Shown: piece by piece, positions 7,058 through 16,614 of the stretch
Position numbering within the stretch: the stretch's first letter is position 1
Layout: each line of letters begins with the position of its first letter
Source of the DNA: Larix sibirica
Taxonomy: Eukaryota; Streptophyta; Pinopsida; Pinales; Pinaceae
Direction: 5' to 3'
DNA: 16,712 nt
Assembly (NCBI GenBank): GCA_004151065.3
Contig: NWUY0300061302.1
Location: 1-16,712 of the forward strand
Notes under the pieces: model-generated
The model's input: the letters and a program-made list of their open reading frames with translations, nothing else
Told to the model about the DNA's origin: nothing
The model's database searches: none
Translations under genes and position numbers: made by a program

Positions 7058-9680
7058 TGATTATATTATCCCACAACATTAGGGGGCTGGACGGTTTAAA
7101 AAATTCCTAGCCCTACACAGATTAGTAGAAAGAGAGAATCCTAACATTTAATACTATCACAAGAGATAATGAGTGGAAGTGGTTTACTCATTGATGGCTT
7201 GAATAAGTTATTTCAGGGATGGGATTTTGTTTATGTTGATTGTTTTGTCTTTTCTAGAGGGCTCATCACATATGGACCTCTTCTATAACACTTTTAAATT
7301 TTTTTTTTTCTTTTTCTTTTAGGACTCTGCACATAACTCACAAGTAAAGGAACTAGTCAATGTGACTTATGATGATGAATGTGTCTAGTTTATATGATGG
7401 TAAACAATAGTTTTGGGATTGGCTATTTTCACTAAAGTTACATGATTCCAAGAAGGTTATTATTGTTGGGGATTTAAATTTCATGATAAGAAGTGATTAA
7501 GTCTAGGGTGCCACTATAAGGGTGGATATAATGACAAACTACTTTATACATTAAATTAAGGATAAAGGTTTTGTTGATGTGGAGCTTGTCTCACTTGGGC
7601 CCATGTGGAGGAACAATATATTGGGGAATGTTAGTGTCTCAAAGAGACTTGATCAATTCCTAGTCTCTAAATAGTTTATACACTTGGTTGATATGTTTAG
7701 ATCTTGGGTAGTTCGGGGTTGCATTATTAGTTCAATGTCTTATCCTTTTACAATTGGATCATCAATATACCAAGATTTCCACCCCATTTCAATTCAATTT
7801 AGATTGGATTGCAAAGGGTGAGTTTCAATAGTTGGTAAGGTGTACTTGGATGGTTTTTCACGCTACTCTCCATCTGTCCGCCAGCGAGCAGCTCATGGAC
7901 TCCCTAAAAAATGTAAAGCAAAGGTTGTGTTTTTGGCGGCTAAATGACACAAAAATCAAGATAAACTATTATGTGAAGTTGAGGAGGAGATTGCACTTCT
8001 CTACTTAAACAATGTTGCGAGTACATTTACTATTGAGGAGGTGGGTAGGTTGAAATTATGTGAACATCATAAAAAGAAGTTAGTGTTGGATAGAGAAGAA
8101 GAATGGAACTTAAAAAGTAAGGCGATTTGGCTTGAATTAGGCAAAAAAAATACAAGATTTTTTCATAGAGACATAATGTAAATACAATCTAAGATCTAAA
8201 AAATCAGGAGGGTGAAACTGTGAGGGGGTTCAATAGGTTATATTCTCTTGAAGTGGATCACTCTATAAGAAGCCTCAAAGGGAAAATATTGCTGAAGTAA
8301 TTAAACTGTGTGCTTACTTTCAACAACTTGCCACTAAAGAGGATAACCAAGATCTAATGGAAGAAATCATCAATGTCCACCTTTCAAAAAGATAAGAATC
8401 TAGGTCCGGATGGCTTGAACATCGAGTTCTATTTGGGTTTTTTATTTACTGGGTGACAACCTGCTTCGAGTGGCTAAACAAGTTAGACAAAATGGAGGGG
8501 TTCTAGGGTCTTTGAATACAACACTCATTGCAATGAATCCTAAATTTGATAAACTGAGCTCATTTGATGATTTCCATCTAATATCACTATGTAATTGCAT
8601 TTACAAGATACTCTCAAAGGTGATTACTGTTCATTTGAAAAAATTCTTGTCAAAGATTATTTCTGCAAAACAATTTGGGTTCCTCGAAGGTTAATACATA
8701 CATGAGGCCATGGAATCTGCTTAAGAATACTTACACTCCATTAGACAAAAGAAAGAAGATGCATGGTGATGAAAATTGACCTTTAGAATGCTTATGATCA
8801 TGCATGCTTGTTGTATCTAGGATTATTGTTGATCCATATAAGACTAATCCTATAGGTAGTTGATCGAGTCATGGGATGCATCATGCTTGTTTGTTTTGTA
8901 GTATTGATCGACTGAGCAACCTCTTCCTTATTTAAGCCAACTTGGTGCTTACATCAATGGTGCCCTTTGTCCCCTTACTTATTACTTTTAGTGGTTGTGG
9001 GCTTGAGCAAGGCTTTATTAGTAGCTAAGAGGGGGGAAATCATCGGTATGAAGGTTAGAAACCTAGAGTATTTATATCACTCATCTTTTTTTGGTAGTGA
9101 TGTTCTTTGATTCGACCATGAATCTATTAGGGAGGAAATTTTTTGGAATTATTTTGTAAGGAAACAAACATGGATGTAGACTTACATTAATCCTCCATTA
9201 GTTTTCATGGATTGCCAGGTGAAGTAATAGAGAGGGCCCTACATATCTTACATTTTATATTGGTTCAATTACATGATGGTTTAAAATGTTTAGGTTTTAT
9301 TCTAAATCCTTGTGGATATGGTATTAAGGAATTGGAGATGGCTACTTGGTAAGATTGAAGAAAAGATGCACTTATGGTGTCATAGATGATTTTCATGGGG
9401 AAAACATTTTACCTTGGTAAAAGAAATATTAAAAGCAATCCTTGTTTATTAGTTGTTACTTTCCCATTCCTAAGGAGGTACTAGAAAAAAAATTGGAGAC
9501 ATTGTTTTGAGTTCTTGTGGAGAGGCCTAAGGACAAAGTGGGTTATCATTTAGCCCAATGGAGATTACTTGCTAGGACAAAACACTAAGGAGGATGGGGT
9601 TTGAAGAAGTTATTACCCTATGGGAAAGAACTTACTACCCAGGGACTTTGAAACCTCATTACCAACGATGCTTTATGGAA
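7057..9680 (+). pseudogene. LINE ORF2 (endonuclease + reverse transcriptase), unit A, truncated
   Basis: ORF2 nicks target DNA and reverse-transcribes from the nick. The ATG at 7057 shares one base with the ORF1 stop (TAATG). Endonuclease: ILSHNIRGL (Asn codon 7075), SQEIMSGSG (Glu 7163-7165), a long open run GWDFVYVDCFVFSRGLIT, then KKVIIVGDLNF (Asp 7471) and SVSKRLDQFLVS. The terminal SDH-type motif appears as ISSMSYPF, so catalytic Asp and His look lost. RT: GPDGLNIEFY (8403), FDDFHLISLCNCIYKILSKV with KQFGFLEG, KIDL-stop-NAYDH (catalytic Asp 8778), HQWCPLSPYL (8952) and the active-site loop FGSDVL-stop (9090-9110), where YADD-type Asp-Asp has become Ser-Asp. FCKETNMDVDL and LKCLGFILNPCGYGIKELEM follow, and the frame is cut at about 9680. 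There are many stops and frameshifts. Confidence 0.85.
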
Positions 9681-9698
9681 ACTAATGGCTGACCCCAT
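9677..9698. other. Junction of the tandem LINE units with copied filler
   Basis: Unit A similarity ends at tttatggaa (9680) and unit B similarity begins at atccacgtgat (9697). The bases across the join, ggaaactaatggctgacccc (9677-9696), are identical to 9753-9772 inside unit B, 76 bp downstream. Such a templated filler is typical of error-prone end joining or template switching, though a small local tandem duplication would also give it. Confidence 0.65.
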
Positions 9699-10249
9699 CC
9701 ACGTGATTTATTTTTGTCATTACCTTCAACTACAACCTTGAAGGATGTCGGGGGAAACTAATGGCTGACCCCCTCCTCTCAGCCAAGGAGAGGGTTTTTC
9801 GATCCCCGAAACCTAAACCTTGAGAGTTTCTCCCGTCACTGCAGAGAATCTCCTATCTTTTGACGTACACTGCAAAAAAAATTGTAAGTCTATTGCGGCA
9901 TATGTATGTTTTTTTAGAACGAGGTAATATTTGTTACTGTAACAGTGCTCCATGGTGACGGGCCTTAATAATCAAGGATAGTATCTGCTGCTTAATGTCA
10001 AATATGTATCTGCTGCTTAATGTCAAATATGATCCGAACGCCACATTATTTGATTTCCTTATGAAGGTAAAGTATTACTGCATAATGATATTTTTTGGGG
10101 GGGGAAACGATGGATAAACTCTTCTTTGCTTCGGCTTGAAAAAAACTCTTCTTTGCTTGCAATTTTTTGTGGGGAATTCTAAAGAGGAAAGTTTCAATCA
10201 AATATAAAAATACTTGATATCGAGGGACTATATCCTTCTTCATATTAGT
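9697..10249 (+). promoter_or_regulatory. 5' region of LINE unit B (putative 5' UTR or flank)
   Basis: Counterpart of 4130-4657. It differs by lacking a six-base repeat near the start (ccttcaactac against ccttcaggcttcaactac), by a 25-bp perfect tandem duplication at 9981-10030, and by a T-run plus G-run (tttttt followed by gggggggg near 10090-10104) where unit A has only T. No coding potential is recognised. Confidence 0.4.
9981..10030 (+). repeat. Perfect 25-bp tandem duplication, unit B only
   Basis: Positions 9981-10005 and 10006-10030 are identical, each starting gtatctgctgcttaatgtca and ending aatat. Unit A has one copy at 4419-4443 with a single base difference, so this duplication arose after the two LINE units separated. 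Confidence 0.85.
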
Positions 10250-10543
10250 ATTAAATAAATCCTAACTTTAACTATTATTAATAGTTCAATAATAGTTAAC
10301 GAGAAAAATGATTACATTTATTGAATAACTAAGGTTATGGTACTCAAAATTATTTAATAAATCATACCTTTAGTTATTATTAACTTGTATATTAAGAAAT
10401 GATTTAACTTATTGCATAATATTAGTTGATGAAGTTGAGGTATTCATAATTATTAAATAAATTTTAATTTTAACTATTATTAATTGGTATATTAAGGAAT
10501 GATTGTATGCATTGCATAATAATTATTTAATTGATAAAGTTGA
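10250..10543 (+). repeat. Three tandem ~97-bp A/T-rich repeats before ORF1 (unit B)
   Basis: Counterpart of 4658-4943 with the same three-unit structure ending just before the ATG at 10550. The first unit carries an extra inverted repeat: AACTATTATT (10270-10279) and AATAATAGTT (10288-10297) around an 8-base loop, where unit A has a shorter aactattattgaactatagtt. Confidence 0.65.
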
Positions 10544-10549
10544 GCGGAA

Positions 10550-12675
10550 ATGGAGGAGGAAACTAGGGATTCTACATTAACCCTAGCCACCAAGGATGAA
10601 GTGGACATTCAACTTTTAGACTATAGTGAAGATATTTATGTCAAATTGACATCTTCATGTATTCATGTGCAACACATCGTGAAAAGGAGTTCGAGGGATC
10701 TTCTATGTTATTTGAGTTGGGCCCAGCAGTATTACCCATTACACACAAAACCTTGGGTTTTGACTTGCTGGTGGATGAGACAGACGTCTCTCTGTAAAAC
10801 AATTAGTTCAAACTTCAATTTTCGAAAGGATAAGAATCGATCATGGTGCTCTCGTGTTGTGTCGTGCATGCTAAGGTTAACACTCTTCCATCTATGATTG
10901 AGAGTACAAGAGATCATAATAAAACTTGGATCTTGAGTTCTGAACTCATTGTTTCTTTCGTATGTGACCTTATGATCCCCAAATTTGTACATTGAGATGG
11001 TACCACAATTGGAAAGCAGACAAGAGAAGGGGTTTTGAACATTATCTCAAGGTGCCTAGAGAAAAAAGGGTTGGGATTTGTTGGTCAAGCCCTAAATCTT
11101 GAGAATCTTGTGGGGGTGCATTAGAAGGATATCAGTCGATATAAATTGCACATAGATGATGCCATCATCATAAGGTGATTTGGAAGAGAGGGGCTCCAAT
11201 GAGAATGGTGGTCGATGATGAAATCAAAGTAGCCCAGATCTTGGATATTCTAAAAAAAACCCTAGTTGGATGCTTCTTTAGCAATAGATTTTTGTAGGAG
11301 AATATGAATACTTTGCTACAACAATGGAATCCCTACATTACATATGGGCACACTTTTAACATACTAACCAAGGGGTGTTATAGATTCAATTTAGGATTGT
11401 TGAAGATGCAATAAAGATCCTAGGATGGGTGTCATCCAAGGGGTCTTTGTACTTATTCTTTAAACGTTGTCATCCTCTATTTGACTTGTGGTGGGATAAA
11501 ACTACTAATGTCCTAATGTGGGTGAAATTTTTGGGTCTTCCACTTTAGTTTTAGAGTATGGATTTTCCTACAATGTTGGGTAACTATTTAGGGAAAAAAA
11601 TAAGGGTTCATTACCCCTTCATTTATAATCATGGTTACTTCGTAGCATGCATTTTTGTTTATATTGACACCAGGGAGGGACTCTTTGACAGTGTGGATTT
11701 GGTGGTTGTTAGGGATGTACATTCCCAAATCTTGGATTATCAAAACTTGCCATTCCAATGTGTTTAGTTCCTTAAACACAAACATGTATCATTGGAGTGT
11801 AAAAATCCATTTACTTGTCAAATATGGAGAAACAATGAGACATATACCTCTAAGAAGTCAACCCCTTATTCACAACCCCTATTGGATCATTGACTTGTGG
11901 TGTTGTGGCCCATATGACTACTTAGGATGCTTCTCAGATTAGGTTGGGAACTTCCTTGGAGATAAAGACAATGGCCTCTAGTGAAGAAAATATTAATATT
12001 GTTTGAAAAGAACTAGGTTTGAGGGTCATGGGGTTTAATGAAACATGACTAGACCTTGTCATGGTGTTGGTATGTGTGATTGTATCCGAAGTTCCTTTGG
12101 ACATGGTGGAACTAGAGCACGGGAGTATTACTATTGAACAAGAGCTTCACACTCTGACATTTACAATTACAACTGTCGAAGTTAAGATACTCACACATTT
12201 TTTGGATACTTTGATGAAACATAGTTTTGATTATTCCTGAATGTTGGCCTACTTCCATAGAGGGTGCAAATAACTCAAAAAATAATAGAGGGTAAAAACA
12301 AATCTGGGTCAGAATTCACAAGTCTTGACTTCGAAAAAGACCATGTTGGATTACTTCTCCTCAAATTCAGACTCTAGTCAGTCGGAGGAGTTGTTGGGGG
12401 ACAAAAATGAAACTGTTAATGGAGATATCAAGGCCACTACTATGGGTAGAGGGAGAGGTCCTTATCATATGAGAACTTTGAAGCTTAATATTATCTTGGA
12501 TAAGTATTCATTGGGAGGGTTATGGATGATCAAGACTATGGATATTACCACTATTGTGGGTCGAAAGTATTATAAAAAATCCATAGGAAATGGATTTCTT
12601 AGAAGTACTACAATGAAAGCAGTCATTGATTTCTAGGACACTTAGAGAAATTGTCTCCATGAAAGAGGTTACATC
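10550..12675 (+). pseudogene. LINE ORF1 (gag-like, DUF4283 + zinc knuckle), unit B
   Basis: Same start as unit A (MEEETRDSTLTLATKDEVD). One base is missing near 10633 relative to A, so the frame departs after about 28 codons, whereas the A stop at 5405 is CAG here. The best-preserved piece is 11558-11767: MDFPTMLGNYLGKKIRVHYP, then REGLFDSVDLVVVRDVHSQI and LDYQNLPFQCV. This is the DUF4283-like core of plant LINE ORF1 leading straight into a CX2CX4HX4C knuckle at 11759-11800 (C-V-stop-F-LKHKH-VSLE-C). The TAG at 11765-11767 and the Cys-to-Phe change match unit A, as do stops at 11546-11548 and 11552-11554. The C-terminal part opens at 12325 (MTSKKTMLDYFSSNSDSSQS) and is shifted by an inserted A near 12587, ending early at 12636. 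Confidence 0.7.
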
Positions 12676-15600
12676 ATGATTATATTATCCCACAACATTA
12701 GGGGTGTGGGCGGTCTAAAACATGCCTAGCCCTACGCAGATTAGTAGAAAGAGAGAATCCTGACATTTAATACTATCACAAGAGATAATGAGTGGAAGTG
12801 GTTTACTCATTGATGGCTTGAATAAGTTATTTCAGGGATGGGCTTTTGTTTATGTTGATTGTTTTGTCTTTTCTAGAGGGCCCATCACATATTGACCTCT
12901 TCTATAACACTTTTAAATTATTTTTCTTTTTGTTTAGGACTCTGCACATAAATCACAAGTACAGGAACTAGTCAATCACTTATGATGATGAATGGGTTTG
13001 GTTTATATGATGGTAAACAATAGTTTTGGGATTGGCTATTTTCACTAAAGTTACATGATTCCAAGAAGGTTATTATTGCTCGGGATTTAAATTGCATAAT
13101 AAGAAGTGATTAAGTCGAGGGTGTCAATACAAGGGTGGATATAATGACAAACTACTTTATACACTAAATTAAGGATAAAGGTTTTGTTGATGTGGAGCTT
13201 GTCTCACTTGGGCCCATGTGGAGGAACAATATACTCGGGATTGTTAGTGTCTCAAAGAGACTTGATAAATTCCTAGTCTCTAAATAGTTTATACAGTTGG
13301 TTGATATGTTTAGATCTTGGGTAGTTCAGGGTTACATTATTAGTTCAATGTCCTATCCTTTTACAATTGGGCCATCAATATGCCAAGATTTCTACCCCAT
13401 TTCAATTCAATTTAGATTGGATTGCAAAGGGCGAGTTTCAATAGTTGGTAAGGAGTACTTGGATAATTTTTCACGCTACTCTCCATCTGTCTGCCAGCGA
13501 GTAGCTCATTGAATCCCTAAAAAATGTAAGGAAAAGGTTGTGTTTTTGGGGGCCGAATGACACAAGAACCAAGATAAACTATCATGTGAAGTTGAGGAGG
13601 AGATTGCACTTCTCTACCTAAACAATGTTGCGAGTACATTTACTATTGAGGAGGTGGGTAGGTTGAAATTATGTGAATATTATAAAAAGAAGTTAGTGTT
13701 GGATAGAGAAGAAGAATGGAACTTAAAAAGTAGGCGATTTGGCTTGAATTAGGCAAAAACAAATACAAGATTTTTTCATAGAGACATAATGTAAATACAA
13801 TCTAGGATCTAAAAAATGAGGAGGGTGAAAATGTGAGGGGGTTAAATAGGTTATATTCTCTTGAAGTGGATCACTCTATAAGAATCCTCAAAGGGAAAAT
13901 ATTGCTAAAGTAATTAAATTGTGTACCTTTCAACAACTTGCCACTAAAGAGGATAACCAAGATCTAATGGAAGAAATCATGAATGTCCACCTTTCAAAAA
14001 TATAAGAGTCTATATCCGGATGGCTTGAACATCGAGTTCTATTTGGGTTTTTTATTTATTGGGTGACAACCTACTTCGAATTGATAAACAAGTTAGACAA
14101 AATGGAAGGGTTCTAGGGTCTTTGAATAAAACACTCATTGCATTGACTCCTAAATTTGATAAATTGAGCTCATTTGATGATTTCCATCTAATCTCACTAT
14201 ATAACTGCATTTACAAGATACTCTCAAAGGTGATTGCTGTTCATTTGAAAAAATTATTGTCAAAGGTTATTTCCGCAGAACAATTTGGGTTCCTTGAATG
14301 TCAATACATACATTAGGCCATGGAATATGCTTAAGAATACTTACACTCCATTAGACAAAAGAAAGAAGATGCATGGTGATGAAAATTGACCTTTCCAAGG
14401 CCTATGATCATGCATGCTTGTTGTATCTAGGATTATTGTTGATACATATAGGATTGAGCCTATAGGTAGTTGATCGAGTCATGGGATGTGTCATGCTTGT
14501 TTGGTTTGTAGTATTGATCAATTGAGCAACCTCTTCCTTACTTAAGCCAACTTGGTGCTTACATCAATGGTTCCCTTTGTCCCCTTACTTATTTCTTTTA
14601 GTGGTTGTGGGCTTGAGCAAGGCTATATTAGTAGCTAAGAGAGGGAAAAATCATCATTATGAAGGTTAGAAACCTAGATTTTATCACTCATCTTTTTTTT
14701 TTGTAGGTGATCTTCTTTGATTCAACCATGAATCTATTAGGGAGGAAATTTTTTGGAATTATTTTGTAAGGAAACAAACATGGATGTAGACTTACATAAA
14801 TCCTCTATTAGTTTTCATGGATTTCCAGGTGAAGTAATAGAGAGGGCCCTACATCTCTTACATTTTATATTGGTTCAATTACATGATGGTTTAAAATGTT
14901 TAGGTTTTATTCTAGATCCTTGTGGATATGGTATTAAGGAATTGGAGATGGCTACTTGGTAAGATTGAAGAAAGGATGCACTTATGGTGTCATAGATGAT
15001 TTTCATGGGGAAAACATTTTACCTTGGTAAAAGAAATATTAAAATCAATCCTTGTTTATTGGTTGTTACTTTCCCATCCCTAAGGGGGTACTAGAAAAAA
15101 ATTGGAGACATTGTTTTGAGTTCTTGTGGAGAGGCATCAAGGATAAAGTGGGTTATCATTTATTCCAATGGAGATTACTTGCTAGGACAAAACACTAAGG
15201 AGGATGGGGTTTGAAGAAGTTATTATCCTCTAGGAAATAAATTACTACCACGGGCCCTTGTAACCTCATTACCAAGGATGGTTTATGGAAGTGCATAATC
15301 AAATATATGTCCCCAAAGACAATTATTGAGTGGATTAGGACACCAGTCAAATGGTTCAATAATGATTCCAATTAATGGAAAGCATTTTTTTCGTGCTTTC
15401 CAGTAATTTGTGAACATTTGGTGTAAAAATAAGGTGATAGGATGTGGATTTGGATTGGGGAGGACGCCAATACGGGCTATGACAATAATATTTTTTTCCA
15501 ACTGACTTGGTACGGGATGTGGACTTAATACACTAAATTAGATAGGAATTAAATCATGCTCAACTAAGGGATGGTTCTAATGAGTTAGTTTGGAACATAA

Positions 15601-16614
15601 GTAAGGTTGGAGGGTATTACGAAAAAAAAAATAGGCTATGAGCTAATTGTAACATTTGATGAAGGGGAGGCGCACTAGTGCTGGTGCAAGATTTGGAAAC
15701 TCTGATCTCTAGAAAAAAAAGACTTTTATGCACTCTTAACATTGATGGATATAACCCCTACTTAGGACTATTTACCGAAGAAAAATGAGCATGGCCTAGG
15801 TATCTACTACCTTTGTAGAAATGTAAAGGAAACCACCTCACACATTTTTACTTGTTGTCCTTATTTAGTAAAAATCTAAGTTGACTTGTATTTGTGGATG
15901 GCACTAACAATGTGTGGTGTTTCTCTACTATCGAGTAGGGATTATCAATATGGTTTAAAAAGCTTGAGCTATAAAAAAATCATGTAGTCCTCTTCCTCAC
16001 ACTATGGGGTATTTGGTTGGCCTGGAATACTAGCCTCTTTCAGAATAGGCTTCTATTAACAGTTCAAGTCTCCATACATATCATAGGAGTGGCACAACAG
16101 TATTATGCAAAAGGTACAATTACAAATATTTAAGTCATTGGAGAGCTAGTATGGGACACAGAATTTACCCTTGGGGTTTTTCTGATGATGTGTATCATGG
16201 ATAAGACTCATAGTGTGGCATTGGAGGATTAATTCACCTACAAGTACATCATCATTTAGATTTATGTTCCTGTGGGGTAGGTAATTCAGTAACCAAGCAG
16301 ACCCACTTGCATTGTGATCCTTGTAAAAGTTTGTGCTCATAAAGAATATCACTAATTTACAAGTAATTAGTGATTCTACATTATTGTCAAATGGATGAAG
16401 GGTGAATAAGAGGTTTGGGATATTACACTACAAGCATTAGCTTGTCAACTCAAGGTAGTTTCTAAATATTTCACACATCACGTTTTCACATAGATATATA
16501 GAACTAAATAGGGAGGCATATGCATTGTCAAAGGAAGGATTCACTTGGGCACCCTTTTGTTTATACATTAAGGAATATAGGGTTGTAATGTTACTCAATT
16601 CACACTTGATTTAA
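12676..16614 (+). pseudogene. LINE ORF2 (endonuclease, RT, zf-RVT-like, RNase H), unit B
   Basis: The start ATG at 12676 begins MIILSHNIRGVG (Asn 12694). Endonuclease pieces match unit A, with GDLN changed to RDLN near 13081 and SKRLDKFLVSK-stop at 13285-13287. RT pieces: PDGLNIEFY with the first Gly changed, FDDFHLISLYNCIYKILSKV, AEQFGFLE, an intact KIDLSKAYDHA (Asp 14388), HQWFPLSPYLF, and the active loop FVGDLL-stop (14700-14720) with one Asp lost. After 15290: LWKCIIKYMSPKTIIEWIRT, IWIGEDANTGYD, then a zf-RVT-like segment YLCRNVKETTSHIFTCCPY (near 15808-15862), LLWGIWLAWNTSLF-type residues near 16005-16040, and RNase H (16165-16581). Stops and shifts are spread throughout. Neighbouring ORF1 lies directly upstream, but the TAATG overlap of unit A is TCATG here. 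Confidence 0.85.
16165..16614 (+). pseudogene. C-terminal RNase H domain of the LINE ORF2
   Basis: RNase H degrades the RNA strand of RNA:DNA hybrids; an RVT_3/archaeal-like version is known at the C-terminus of many plant L1 ORF2 proteins. In shifting frames: PWGFSDDVYHG (16169-, first catalytic Asp at 16184-16189; family pattern FDGAS.G), CGIGGLIHL shortly after, VISDSTL (second Asp 16372-16374; family GDS), IVKWMKGE and DITLQALACQL, then RYIELNREAYALSKEG. In that last motif the family has N..AD.LSKE, so the final catalytic Asp is Tyr (codon 16519-16521). YIKEYR and the stop at 16612-16614 follow. The Glu of the DEDD set is not identifiable. The domain is dead by stops, frameshifts and at least one active-site loss. 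Confidence 0.7.

Larger units (their letters stand above)
4130..9680 (+). mobile_element. LINE (plant L1-type), unit A, 3'-truncated duplicate
   Basis: Degenerate non-LTR retrotransposon with a 5' region (4130-4948), ORF1 (4949-7057) and ORF2 (from 7057) through the endonuclease, reverse transcriptase and start of the C-terminal region. It matches 9697-15290 along its whole length, at roughly mid-90s percent identity by eye with small indels. Similarity begins at atccacgtgat (4130 and 9697) and ends at tttatggaa (9672-9680 and 15282-15290). Unit A then stops abruptly and unit B begins, so it lacks the ORF2 C-terminus and RNase H. LINEs normally lose their 5' end, not the 3' end, so this truncation is better explained as the edge of a tandem duplication than as an insertion product. 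Confidence 0.85.
9697..16614 (+). mobile_element. LINE (plant L1-type), unit B, nearly complete but dead
   Basis: This is the second unit of the duplicated LINE and includes what unit A lacks. The order is 5' region 9697-10249, three tandem repeats to about 10543, ORF1 from 10550, ORF2 from 12676, and the ORF2 stop at 16612-16614. Position 15290 is where similarity to unit A ends; 15291-16614 is single copy here. ORF2 spans about 3.94 kb, the size expected of a plant L1 ORF2 with endonuclease, RT and RNase H. No poly(A) tail or target-site duplication is visible before the window ends, although the last five bases are A. Confidence 0.85.

Noticed and set aside
7295-7325. Polypyrimidine run ending TTTTAG, resembling a 3' splice site inside ORF2
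   Set aside because: No matching 5' splice site or branch region was evident, and LINE ORF2 is not spliced. The endonuclease frames on both sides are better joined by an indel than by an intron.
10732-10992. 86-codon minus-strand frame across ORF1 of unit B
   Set aside because: Antisense shadow of the better-supported ORF1, with no recognisable motif.
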